Source of the DNA: Geosiphon pyriformis | Lineage: Eukaryota; Glomeromycota; Glomeromycetes; Archaeosporales; Geosiphonaceae | Direction of reading: 5' to 3' | Assembly (NCBI GenBank): GCA_016748015.1 | Contig: JAAOMT010000070.1 | Location: 250,420 to 314,419, forward strand | Length of the DNA stretch: 64,000 bases | Shown here: positions 20,724-30,958 of the stretch, piece by piece | Position numbering within the stretch: the stretch's first letter is position 1 | Layout of the letters: every line of letters begins with the position of its first letter | The notes under the pieces: model-generated | What the model was told of the DNA's origin: nothing | The model's database searches: none | Seen by the model: the letters and a program-made list of their open reading frames with translations, nothing else | Position numbers and translations under genes: made by a program

Positions 20724-21104
20724 TCAAGTATGAATTTTTCTAGATGTGGTATTGTTTATATTCTTATTTATTAAAGCATTCAATTTGGCATAATTGGTTT
20801 TCTTAGTAACTATATCTTTCATGTTTTCAACATCCAACAGACTACTGATACTGCTTGCAACACTACTAACTTTGTTTCTCCAAAATTTTGAAGGTTTAAC
20901 ACTAAAGCCACCAATATTTAACATGCTTATAGCATTAACAGATGACTTGACTACACTATTAGTAGCAGCAGATTTCTTTGGCTTCTTGTATAATGCACTG
21001 CAAGATTGAAAACCAACCAAATGCTTATTCTTAATGCTAAACTAGGTCTTTAATCTAGCTGAGCCAATACCAAAACCACCAGCAAAAAAACTCATCAATT
21101 CTAT
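20724..21104 (-). pseudogene. LINE-B ORF1 N-terminal fragment
   Basis: Begins at ATA (21104-21102) in the position of the ORF1 ATG. Open from 21020 and matches LINE-D (YKKPKKSAATNSVVKSS...SSVASSISSLLDVENM). It ends at TSRKIHT-stop-TYVL, equal to LINE-D RKTCTQTYML, directly before the deletion junction. Confidence 0.75.
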
Positions 21105-21231
21105 AGCAACAAATAAAGATATATTGGAAGAAATAACTAAAATAGATAATAGAGAAAAAAAAGAGGAAAAATTATTTTTTCAGCTACTCTGTGCTCTCAT
21201 TGTAACTAGAGGATCAATAAAAGAAAGAGTT

Positions 21232-21639
21232 TTTGATATTTTTTTGTTTAACAATAAAAAAATTTTTTTAAGTAAATATGAATAATAAAAATATATTATG
21301 AATATAAATTGTAAAAAGATTATACTTAATAAAATAAAATTGTTATTTTATGTGTGTAAATTAAAATTTTTAATTCAACAAAATTTTCAAATTTTAATAA
21401 CAACTTTTATTTAATAATAATAAAGATTGGTGATGGATTAATAAAAGTGTTTATTTAGATTATTGTTATTATTAAAACCTACCATTTATTAGTAACTAAA
21501 ATAAAAGGATACTAAATTAAAATATATTTCTTCAAATTTACATTTTTTTATATTTTATAATTGCCTTAATTATAACTAATATATATATATATATTACAGT
21601 TCTAGTTTTGAAGCTTTTAGTGAAACAGAGGTATAAGTT
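21232..21639. other. AT-rich spacer
   Basis: A/T runs and an AT dinucleotide stretch near 21581-21594. No gene seen. It separates LINE-B from the kinase 5' flank. Confidence 0.55.
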
Positions 21640-22079
21640 TGGGCAATATAACGGCGGGAATAAATAAAAAGGGTAACGGCGAGAATAAATAGAAAGTTTG
21701 ATGATATCAAAGGTAACATTTACGTGTCGACCTTTTTTTGGAATTTAGAAACACGATAACATTTTTGGCCGCCGGCCATTCTCTATTTTAGTCCACATAG
21801 AATTTCAGCAGTACAATATTTTTCATGTAATACATGAAGCCTAAATCGTTTTTAGTTGGGGTCTCTGTGCGTTATAGCTACTTAGATTTGTTTATAGTTA
21901 TACCTATCTAGTATGATTTGTAGCGAATCACAGTCTGATGAATAAGGTTAATAAATTGATTTGTTACACTATGCGCCTTTAGACAAATAACTATAAACGT
22001 ACTATCAAATAAACCTTTAAAGAAACCCTCTTTGAATAATAACTTATTCACATTTTATTCTTTGTCCGTTATTTATATC
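21640..22079 (+). promoter_or_regulatory. CpG-containing 5' flank of the kinase gene, with a 25-bp repeat
   Basis: Unlike the transposons around it, this stretch keeps many CpG (about 15 by eye in 440 bp), for example GGCCGCCGGCC near 21768. Two tandem 25-bp units begin ACGGCG at 21651 and 21676 (ACGGCG-G/A-GAATAAATA). This is the likely promoter and 5' UTR region of the kinase gene; no transcription start can be fixed. Confidence 0.5.
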
Positions 22080-22532
22080 ATGGAAAACAAAGAAATTAAA
22101 AGAACAACTCGTCCATACGCTCATGATTGCAATGAGTGTCACTGGTGTCAACAGTATATTAAAAATAATTCGTCTAATAATTGTAGTCCATGCCAGTTCA
22201 TGTTTTTCAAAAAACATTATAAAGACTTTTCAAGTGGCAATGAAGAAGTTGATAAAATAATTAAGAATCCAATCTATATTCCACCTAATCATTCTGGTAA
22301 TTGGGATAGTGAATTGAATTACTATGAATGGATTCCATGGGAACGTTTGTTGTATATCAACGAAATTGCTAGAGGAGGGTTTGGTATAATTTATAAAGCA
22401 ACCTTAATTGATGGATTAATTGATGTAGAAAGTATAAAACATGATGGTTCAATGGAATATGAAAGACATAAGAAAGGGATAGAAGTAGCAATAAAAATTA
22501 TAAAAACGAACAGTTCAGAAGTGTTTAAAGAG

Positions 22533-22645
22533 GTAAGCAAACTATTTATATTTATATATATTAATTTAATTCACATTTACCTATTATTTATTTACTATAT
22601 ATATTATCTATTTACTTAATCTTTTTTTACACTGTGTTTTGATAG
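22533..22645 (+). other. Intron 1 of the kinase gene
   Basis: 113 bp, AT-rich, donor GTAAGC after codon GAG and acceptor TTGATAG. Removing it joins SSEVFKE to LYIQRAMFSYNGYESSSV in phase 0, which continues the kinase N-lobe. Confidence 0.75.
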
Positions 22646-23479
22646 TTATATATTCAAAGAGCTATGTTTAGTTATAATGGATATGAAAGTTCTTCTGTCT
22701 CTAAAATATTGGGGATTACGCGAAACGCTGAAACACTCGAGTATGGAATTGTGATAGAGTTTGCCGAACATGGAGATATGCGAAAATATTTATCAAAAAA
22801 TTTTCATTCTACGAGTTGGGATAATTAAATACGTATCGCATGTTATATAGCTTGGGGACTTTCAGAAATTCATCTGGTATGGTTCATCGTGACCTACATT
22901 CGGGCAACATCCTACAATTAAATGAAAACTGGGTAAATATTGGAGACCTAGGATTATGTCAACCTACAAACCATGAAGCAACAACAACAACAATAACAAT
23001 AGAGGAAAAAAAGATATTTGGAGTGATTCCATATATTCCACCAGAAGTTTTAAGAGGAGAAAAGTTTACAACAGCTGGTGATATTTATAGTTATGGAATG
23101 TTATTATGGGAATTATCAACAGGAAAACCTCCTTTTCATGATTGTCCTCATGACGAAATCCTTATAATGGCTATTTTAAATGGTCAAAGACCTAATATTA
23201 CCTCCCCACTTATTCCACCTTCTATCCGTAAACTCATTAAAAAGTGTTGGGATGCTAATCCTAAGAATCGTCCTACTGCCATAGAACTTAAAGATAAGTT
23301 TACGGAACTTAACTATTTGTATCATGATAATAGGTTTAAAAGATGGATACACTTTGGGAAATCAAATATCCTAACAAAAATAGCAAAAAATGACTCGACA
23401 ACAACAAAGATAGCAATTCATCCAGAAGCAGTTTATACAAGTCGTCTTTTAACTGCTCAAATGGTCAATTTTTCAACAG

Positions 23480-23551
23480 GTTTGTTTATTTAATTTATAA
23501 AATGATTCATTTTATTTGCTTTAATTACATATTTTAACTTTCTTTTTAAAG
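23480..23551 (+). other. Intron 2 of the kinase gene
   Basis: 72 bp, donor GTTTGT, acceptor TTTTTAAAG, phase 1. Joining gives FSTELVYLPESKKR-stop; similar short C-terminal tails (R-L-x-x-x-L-P-E-x-K/N) are common in these fungal kinases. Confidence 0.7.
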
Positions 23552-23586
23552 AATTAGTCTATTTACCAGAGAGTAAAAAAAGGTGA

Positions 23587-24595
23587 AGAAAATTTTGAGT
23601 GTAATCGTTTAAATGAGTTTAAATAGATTTAATCTTTTTAATTATAAATCAATCATAATTAGATTAGAATTATATTTTATATTTAGCAAAATTATCTTTT
23701 ATTAATAAAATTTAAATATATACATGTAACATACTTTTATTTTCCATTTTACCGTTTTAAAAAAAAATTATAATTATCTTTTAATATTTATAATTAAAAT
23801 ATTTAATTATTTTGTTTTATATTATTTGTGATAAATTATATTAATTTAAATTAAATTAAATTAATTAATTAATTAAAATCAAAATAATCAATAATTAAAA
23901 CACTAAAGCATTCTTTTTTTTTTTGTTTTCCGAAAACACTATTGGTTTTAATAGTGTTTAAAAAATAATTACTAATTATTAAAATTTTTTTAAATAATGG
24001 TTTTTACTCAAATGCTTAATAAAACTAGAAAAATCAAATTAGTTTATGTTAAAATTATGGTTTAATTTCTATATGAATTTATTAGTTTAAAATTGATTAT
24101 TAAAAACAATGTTAAATTTTTTGTATTTTAAGTTTTTTTAAATACTGTTATTAAGATTAAATTTGTTAATTTATTATTTTTTACTACTTTTAAAATTGCA
24201 AAATCTTTTATATTATTTAAATTTGCTTCTGTTTTTGCTGTTATAAATTTTTACAATAATTTTTTAACATTTTTTTAATATAATTAAAAATGTTTTTGGT
24301 ATTTTTTATAAAATTTCTAATATTAAAATAAAGTTTATTAGTTTGTAATAATATGTTAATATATATTTCAAGTTTTTTAATATTGTTAAATATATTTTTG
24401 CTTATTGATTAATTTTAATAATAAAAAATAACATTTGAATTTTTTTATTAATTAAAAACAAATTATTGTTTTTTATAATATGTTAAAAATCAAATTATAA
24501 AATTTTTTTTAATTATACAGTTTTTAAATTTGATAAATTAATTTTTTAAGCTAATAATTAAACTTGTTTTATTTTTTTATTTTTTAATAATTATG
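23587..24595. other. AT-rich spacer
   Basis: About 1 kb of A/T-rich sequence with TTAAT microrepeats near 23838-23875. No open frame of note and no detectable element until the LINE-C 5' UTR. Confidence 0.6.
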
Positions 24596-24761
24596 TCCCA
24601 AATTCCTGAAAAAAAGTCAAAATTTTGAAAGAAGTTTTTCTGTTTTATATATACTGTTTTCTACTATTTCACAAAAAACAAACCTTTTCATTGTTGGTCC
24701 AGCTGCCACTATAAGTGGCCCTAGTGTTAAGAAAAGATCAACCAGAGTTTCAACCACTGGT

Positions 24762-26530
24762 TTGGTTGGTGGTGATTCAGGTCATAAAATCAAGAAACCT
24801 TTCGGTGATACTAAACTCTCAAGTAGTGATACAACTCTCAAAAGTAGTGGGTCTAGTTATGTGGTCAGACAGTTTAATGGTATGAATACTAATGGAGAAG
24901 CTTCCGAAGGTGGGGAAGTACCTGATTCTAAGATGAATACAAGCATTTCAATAATGGTGCGACTGTTGGCTCCCCTCTCGGCTCTATTAATTATGACATG
25001 GATGATGAGGAGGAAGTTTTTCTTCTTTCCTGTTTATCTTTCTCTCTGGAAAAAGTGTGGGTGGATCCCAAAATTGTTAAGTCTCAAGTAGAAGTTGCTG
25101 AGAAGAAATCGTTCGCTTTGGATATCAATCTATCTGCTGTGAAGGGGAAATCAGTGACAGTCAAGACTCAAGTTATCAGGAAATTATTTTCAACAATCAA
25201 TGGTTTTGGGGAGGCCACTATCTCCTCAAAATTTGAGGGGATCATCAGATCTACCTTCACCTTTAAAGCAAGCATAGAAAAGGCCGCCTCATTGGCCAGG
25301 GAAAATGGGATCATTGTAAACACTGATTTCAAGAGACAAGGAGTTCATTCAGATCGGACTGTGGTGATAAAGGAAATTCCTATGGACATGCCAAAAAAAA
25401 TGATTGTCGCCGTAGTGTCCGAATTTGGTCAAGTGGTGTCAATCCAATTGCAACTCATTGGGCTGTGGCAGAAGGCTGTGGTGGAGTTTGCTGAATCAAG
25501 TTAGGCAGATCAGTTGACAGCTAAGTGGTCATTCTTAATTGGGAAAAATTCTGTGCATGTGGCCAAAGCTGTAAAAGATCGTGAGATGTGGGCATCTAGA
25601 GATTGGTATAGGGTGCTTTTGTTTACTTTGCCAGTAGGAACAACAGCTCATGATCTTGGTGATCTTTTGGCAGAGGCTGGTGGGAAAACTTGTGTCATAA
25701 ATTGATCCTTAGACACTAGTAATAGAGTTTGTTGTGCTGTGGTTTGTTTTAAGAATGACGAGAATTTGGAGTCTGCGTTTTGTACAGAGCCTGTTTTTGG
25801 TGGAGTGAAACTTTCTTGGGCTAGATTGGACCTGGTTCAGTGTGAATGGTGTGGGAAACTTGGTCATTCTGTTCTGGAGTGTAATGCTGAGATCTCACAT
25901 TCTCCTAAACTTTCCAAGTCATTTAAGAAGGTTGTCTCTAATGAGAACTGCCTCCAGTTGGCCAAGCTATATGCGAAAAAGAGTGTGTCTATTTCCAGAC
26001 TGGCTGCGTTTAGCAGCAAGTCATGGGCCCAGGTTGTCTCTCTAGCATCTTCATCTAATGGTCCTCACTTTGGTTTTGGTCCTGGTTTTGGCTCTTCTTC
26101 TGGCGCCTCAGGTTTGGTTGGTCACTCGTCTCTAGCAGATTCTGTTAGTTCGATTTTGGAAACTTGTCTCGCTTCTTTGGAACTTCTTACAGATAAGGTG
26201 TCCAGTATTATTGACAAACTTGACAGTTTAAGCCTGGTGCCCTTGGCTCTCGCCTCTTCTTTTCAGCCCTTGGTTGCCCCTGGTTCGGTTGATATGAAAT
26301 TTGGTTCAGATATGGTTTTAGATGAACCTGATTCTGTGGTTATTCCTCCTTTTTCAGTTTCTTCTGGTGCCTCAAGTTTGGGTTCGAGTGGTTCAAAAAT
26401 TCTGACTTTGAAAGTGGGCTGCTTAGAGTCAAAGTTGATGGCTCTAGAGGCTTCGGTTTGTTCAGTATTGGGGAAGTTAGATCAGATGTGTGCTGGCTTT
26501 GGTTCTGTGGTCTCTTTTGTACCTCAATGA
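24762..26530 (+). pseudogene. LINE-C ORF1 (RRM plus CCHC nucleic-acid-binding protein)
   Basis: Nucleic-acid-binding ORF1. The N-terminal part is open at 24762-25091 in one frame and passes by a frameshift near 24945 into the main frame, seen from MDDEEEVFLLSCLSFS (24998). Then VAEKKSFALDINLSAV and an RRM-like unit: TVVIKEIPMDMPKKMIVAVVSEFGQVVSIQLQLIGLWQKAVVEFAE (25360-25495). Stops at 25502 (TAG) and 25703 (TGA) are in frame. The CCHC knuckle CEWCGKLGHSVLEC is intact near 25839-25880. The last part (25739-26530, open) is Ser/Leu-rich and ends VPQ-TGA overlapping the ORF2 ATG. The protein would coat the RNA in an active element. Confidence 0.85.
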
Positions 26531-27315
26531 ATGATTTAGTATGGAAAATAGCTACGTGTAATGTCAGGGGAATGAACAATTCAGCAAAGCAAGAGGACAT
26601 TATACGTTGGCACAGAGATAGGAACAATTTAGTTTCAATTGTTACTAAGATGAAGTTAAAAGATAAGGTTTGGCCTTGGATTGCTAGCAAATTCGATGGT
26701 GTTCGGGTCTTCATTTCTGGTTTGAATTCTGGTCATTTTGGTTCTGGGGTGGTGATCGTTATAAACAATTCTCTGGCCAAGCATGTGTGCAAAGTTTCTA
26801 AGGTCCCTGGTCATTTTATTTCTGTCAAGTTATTTTTTAGGAATAAACTATCGGTTTTTATTTTGGGTCTGTATGTTGGCGCATTGGCTTCGGTGCACTT
26901 TTCTCAGGCTGATGACGTGAATGCTTTAATTGCTAGTGCTGTGAATAAATCATCCTTTGTGGTCTTAGGTGGTGACTTCAATGAAGATGGTTTGCATAGA
27001 AGTGCCAGTTTCAGAAAGTGTGATAGCTTGGGTCTGGTCAACTCTTTTGTTGGTAGTCCGTTTGTGAAAGTTCCAACATGAAGTAATTCCCAGGGTGTGA
27101 CAAAAACAATTGATTATCTTTTTGTGTCTTCCAATTTGGTCAATGTTATTGTGGATCGTGATGTTCTGGATGTGTCCAATTTCTTTGATACTAATCATCA
27201 TGCTGTCTCTGCGTCGATTGGTTTAGGTGGTCTCTTGGATACACATTTGTGTTCTGTTTGCAAACAGGCCAATAGGGATTGTTGAAAGTACAATTTTAAG
27301 GATGCTGGTGTTGCC
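26527..27315 (+). pseudogene. LINE-C ORF2: APE-type endonuclease
   Basis: ORF2 ATG at 26527 overlaps the ORF1 stop (ATGA). MNDLVWKIATCNVRGMN is the usual endonuclease start; VVLGGDFNEDG (about 26955) and KTIDYLFVSSNLV (about 27100) are catalytic-region motifs; FDTNHHAV is near the terminal Asp-His. In-frame TGA codons at 27079 and 27283 each stand where LINE-D reads Trp (PTWEN, KDCWKF). Nicks target DNA in active relatives. Confidence 0.88.
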
Positions 27316-28251
27316 TTGTGGTTGAGATTCAGGGAGGCCACAACAGTGAATGCTGCCATGTTCTCTGATGATTTCTTGGCCGCCAGGGAACTGTCAGATT
27401 TGGATGCGATGTGGAATGCTGTTCGGAAAACAATGAGCTTTTTGGCAAGTGAAGTTTTCAGGAAAAAATGGTTTAAAGGTTATGACGGCGTTTTCACTAA
27501 GCATTCATTCAGGTTCCATAAATTAAAACTTTTGGTGTCCAAGTTAGTCAAGGCTTCCCGTTCTGTTGATTGTGATGTATTCATATTGCTGCTTCATACT
27601 TGGGAATTGCTTGATTCTGCTGGTGCTGCTGTAGTGAGGTCTCTTTTTCTCTCAAGGTCTCCTTTTGACAACATTTGTTTAGCTCTGTCCAAAGCCAGAA
27701 AGTCTTATCATGCCTCAAAGTTGTCAGAATCAAAACGTGCTAAAGATTCACAAATCAGATCTGCTATTGATAAGAGGATGGAGAGCTTTGAATCTAATAA
27801 GGGTCATACTATTAAAAGTGTCTTGGAGAGGCCTTTCTACAAGATGGTTTTGGATCATTTGGTCATTGGTGATGAGCTGTATTTGGAACCTGATTCTGTT
27901 AAAAAAAAAGTGGATGAGATTATAGAGGGGTGGACTCATAAACGTGGAGTGGTTCTTGATATTCCAGGGAATTGGTTTTGCCAATATTGGCCTTTGGATT
28001 ACGTGTTTGATGGTGCTTTTTTAGATGTGATGAGCTGTGTTAGTTTTGATAAAATGTCTGGCATGGTCTCTGACCTACCTGACAGGAAGGCTGCTGGTCT
28101 CTCAGGCATCTCCAATGAACTTTGGAAGCACTGTGACAAATCTGTTCTTGATATGCTCTTGGTGTTTATTAATTCTTGTCTTTGTGGTGAGTCTGTGCCT
28201 GGTGCTTGGAAGGAAGCCTGGGTGTCAATGATTCCCAAACCTTATGAATGA
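27316..28251 (+). pseudogene. LINE-C ORF2: linker and RT N-terminal region
   Basis: Same frame as the endonuclease; 311 residues open. Lys/Ser-rich linker, then DKRMESFESNKGHTIKSVLERPF and DRKAAGLSGISNELWKHC, typical of the segment before RT fingers in this family, ending WVSMIPKPYE-TGA (28249), where LINE-D has PYEWEE. So the stop again replaces Trp. Confidence 0.85.
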
Positions 28252-28257
28252 GAGGGC

Positions 28258-29352
28258 GTGTTCACAAACACTCGTCCTATTGTTCTGATTAAGACAGCTC
28301 GAAAAATTCTTTCCAAGATTCTCTCTAATAGGATCTCTTTGGCATGTAGCAAGTTTGATGTTCTTTGTGGAGACAATTTTTCGGTTCTTAAAGGCACTAC
28401 AACTCAGTCTCCCATTTTTGCGATTGGTTTGGTAATCAAGAATGCTCTTGAAAAAAACTGGGAGCTCTGGCTGGTTTTACAAGACATGTGGAAAGCATAT
28501 GACTCAGTCAGTTGGGATTATCTTAAGAAAAGTTTGGTTAGAATAAAAATGTGCTGCAAGTTTATTAGGTTTTTTGGAAATATTTATGGTGGTTGCACCA
28601 ACCAGGTTATGACTAATTTTGGGTTGATGAATGGTTATCATGTACACGATGGCTTGGACCAAAGGGAGGTGTTTTCATCTCTTCTTTGGCATATATTTTA
28701 CGATCCTCTCTTGTGTGAAGTTAAGAGGCAGGAAAGTGTGTGTGGTTATAGGTTAAACTCTCATTTCGTTGCTAAGACGGGCCATGTGAAGTCTCAGACT
28801 GGTTTGTTGTTTTTCTTTACTGCTGGCGCTTTTGTGGATGATATGATCTGGGTGGGTAGCAGTCAGACTGTCACTCAACACATTTTTGATGTGGCTAGTG
28901 AATTTTTCCACATCAATGATATTTTTATTAATAATGATAAGACAGTGGCCATTCCAATTAATAGCCGTGTTAGTGCATCTTCTCTTTTCATCAGTGGGTC
29001 CCCTATTTCAATAGCTAAATCAGGCGAATCACATCATTATCTGGGTATTTTTGTGTCATCTGAGGAACTGTTAAAGCCCAGCCTGGCAAAAACACATTCA
29101 GATGTTTGTTTTTTTATCAATATGGTTCTAAGAAAGACCATATTAGACAAACAATTTCTATATTTAGTGTCGGCTGTCCTCCATCCCATCATCAGTTATA
29201 GGACTCAGTTTAGTTTTGTTCCTGTTAGTGTGTGTAATAAGTGGAATGCTTTGATTCACAGAGGCTTGAAATCCAAGTCTGGATTATCTTTTGATTTTTC
29301 TAGTAACACGATCCATCACTCTTCATTCTATGGGTTGAAATTTTTTGTTTAG
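28258..29352 (+). pseudogene. LINE-C ORF2: reverse transcriptase
   Basis: Open 364-residue part of ORF2. TRPIVLIKTARKILSKILSNRI; LVLQDMWKAYDSVSWDYL (motif A region); GLDQREVFSSLLWHIFYDPLL (motif B region); and AFVDDMIWVG (motif C, FVDD intact, about 28835). KSGESHHYLGIFVSSE is the usual downstream segment. Ends at TAG 29350, where LINE-D has Gln (KIFEQIQTES). This is the only copy in the window with an intact RT motif C. Confidence 0.92.
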
Positions 29353-30957
29353 ATTCAATTGGAGAGTAAAATCGCTTCCCTTATTTGTTTTGCAAACTCA
29401 GTGGGAATCCTGAGTTACCTATTCTCCCACAGATCTCATGACTTACAAGTCTCGTGTTGGTGCCCTGTTCATCCTTTAAGTGTTCCTGTTTGTGTTTGAG
29501 TCAGCCCTTTGAATAACTTCTTAGTGGGGGTTGTTCGTGTTTTTCTCAATTGCAATTTATCTTTGAGTGGTTTTTTTGATAGTCTATTTCGGCTTTGTGG
29601 TGGGATACCCATGTCTACCGTTCTCGGTGAGTCTAGATTTGTCAGGTTCTTTCTTTCACTCTGGCAATATGGCATTGCCTTTGTTAACCAACTCCATGAT
29701 CATCATGGTGCCGTGTTTGACTGGTACAAATTCAAGCGGTGAAAGAGGTTGGACCCCTGTGGTCCAATTCCTGAGTGGTTTACGCTTTCTGTCGAGTTTC
29801 TGTCTGGTACGTCTTCTCCTCGTGCTCTTTTTCCTGCTTTGGTTGATGTGGGTCTTCAGAGTATTCTCATCTCTCCTGGCTTTGTGTTGGTTCGTGATCG
29901 GCTTTCCCAAGTTCTTTCTAGTAGCATTTCTGTTTATATGGATGGATCTCTAACAAACTTTGGTACCAAAAATTGCACAGCTGGGGCTGGAGTTTTTTTC
30001 AGTAACATTGATCTGGGTTTGGGTGTTGGAGTTTTGGGTCTGTTGTCTTCTACTTTGGTGGAAATGCAAGCTATTGCACTGGCACTGGAGTGTGTCCCCC
30101 ATTTTAGTTTTGTTCGTCTGTTCTCTGATAGTCAAGCTGCTCTGGATGTCTACAAGACGGAATTGGGTCTGGTGCATCCAGATTTTTGCAATTGCTGTTG
30201 GGTCGAATGCCAGCATATTGTAAACATTATTCGTGGCAAAAATTTGATGGTTGAATGGCACAAAGTGAGAGGTCACTCTGGTGTGATTGGAAATGAACGT
30301 GCTGATGCTATAGCTGGGGCTTCTTCTTACTCGGGCTGGTTTCTTCCTTCTCAATTACATGTGCGCTTCTTGTTGGCAGACAGTGGGACTGTTTCTGGCA
30401 ATTCTAGGCATTTTGTTCATAACATTTTTTGTTCCATCAGTTGTGCGCACTGGGAGGTTGGTTCTGGTTCTAAATTTCTGCCTGCCAGTTTTTTCATGAA
30501 CATTGATTGGTCCTGCTCCTCACTGGTATGGCATCCTGATTCACACATGGCCACTGGCCACACTAGCAAGCCCACAGCAAATGTGCGCAGTTTTTTCATG
30601 AAGGCATTGCACTACTGGCTGCCTATTGCTGTTCGTAAACACCTATATAACAGAAGATACCCCAGTGTATTGTGCTTATATTGTGGTGAGGTGGAGACAT
30701 CAGATCATGCTTTCTCTTGCAAGGTTGATGACTCTGCGCGTCTTCAGATACTGGATACATGTTCAAAATCTTGGAGGGTGCTTTCTGGCCTGTCTCTCTC
30801 TTTTTCTTGTATGCTGTAATTGTTGTCTTCTTGTGCCTCTGATGTCTCTGTATTTACAGCTTTCTTTAAAGGGTTTGTTTTTAATGAGTGGCTTCATGAA
30901 ACTGTCTCTGTTTTCAAATCTCACAAGGTTGTTAGTTCGAATATTGTTAAAATAATA
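29353..30957 (+). pseudogene. LINE-C ORF2: RNase H and C-terminal zinc motif
   Basis: Continues the ORF2 frame; TGA codons near 29497 and 29740, the latter Trp in LINE-D (KHWKKLDPCG). RNase H is in the open part 29749-30819: SVYMDGSLTNFG (the first Asp-Gly retained, Met replacing Thr), VEMQAIALALECV, SDSQAALD and RGHSGVIGNERADAIAGA, giving D-E-D-D. Then a CCHC-like CLYCGEVETSDHAFSC (about 30668-30716). TAA 30817 follows FSCML. Reading resumes FTAFFKGFVFNEWLHETVSVFKS before the copy ends near 30957. RNase H within ORF2 fits the I/Tad1 group of LINEs. Confidence 0.88.
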
Positions 30958-30958
30958 A

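Larger units (their letters stand above)
17120..21231 (-). mobile_element. LINE-B: internally deleted, heavily decayed LINE
   Basis: Minus-strand relative of LINE-A and LINE-D. The 5' UTR and ORF1 N-terminus are at 21231-20724; then the sequence jumps into the ORF2 segment just upstream of RT (IDKRIENFEVNKSYTIRNVLK near 20690-20630). Most of ORF1 and the whole endonuclease are missing. RT, RNase H and the C-terminus follow down to the 3' UTR, which ends GGATCTTATTCTTT plus an AAAAT-type tail (17158-17120), as in LINE-D. Confidence 0.85.
22080..23586 (+). pseudogene. Protein kinase gene (TKL-like, glomeromycete type), three exons, probably broken
   Basis: Exon 1 22080-22532, intron 22533-22645 (GTAAGC...AG), exon 2 22646-23479, intron 23480-23551 (GTTTGT...AG), exon 3 23552-23586. 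The N-terminus has Cys pairs (CNECHWCQQ, CSPCQ) and a SGNEEVDKIIKNP linker usual in glomeromycete kinases. The kinase domain shows RGGFGIIYKA (Gly loop), VAIKIIK (ATP Lys), HRDLHSGNIL (catalytic loop), DLGLC in place of DFG, IPPEV in place of APE, and SYGMLLWELSTGKPPF. Two lesions: TAA at 22826 and a 1-nt frame change near 22876 (LSEIH / SSGMVHRDL). No intron removes both without deleting conserved kinase residues. A decaying gene or assembly error are both possible. It is the only non-transposon gene here. Confidence 0.85.
24596..30958 (+). mobile_element. LINE-C: nearly full-length LINE lacking its 3' end
   Basis: Plus-strand non-LTR element with 5' UTR from about 24596, ORF1 to 26530 and ORF2 from 26527. 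ORF2 stays in one frame for over 4 kb, broken only by stops. It is distinctly richer in G/C than the neighbouring decayed copies. Compared with LINE-D and LINE-E it stops about 0.4-0.5 kb early: at NIVKIIK (about 30950) it passes directly into A/T sequence, so the last ORF2 residues and the 3' UTR are missing. Its 5' UTR and ORF1 start resemble LINE-E rather than LINE-D. Confidence 0.92.

Noticed and set aside
22810-22870. A third intron that would remove the kinase stop codon
   Set aside because: A GT-AG span can be drawn, but it would delete sequence still coding for the conserved WD...GLSEIH segment, so the gene is more likely broken.
29469-30354. Minus-strand proteins within LINE-C and plus-strand proteins within LINE-D (33.8-34.8 kb)
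   Set aside because: They are antisense to ORF2 of elements whose sense frames carry clear RT and RNase H motifs.
26527-30819. TGA read as Trp (an alternative or mitochondrial genetic code)
   Set aside because: Several TGA fall on Trp positions, but TAG and TAA also fall on Trp and Gln positions in the same elements, and the kinase gene uses TGG for Trp. Decay explains all three stops.
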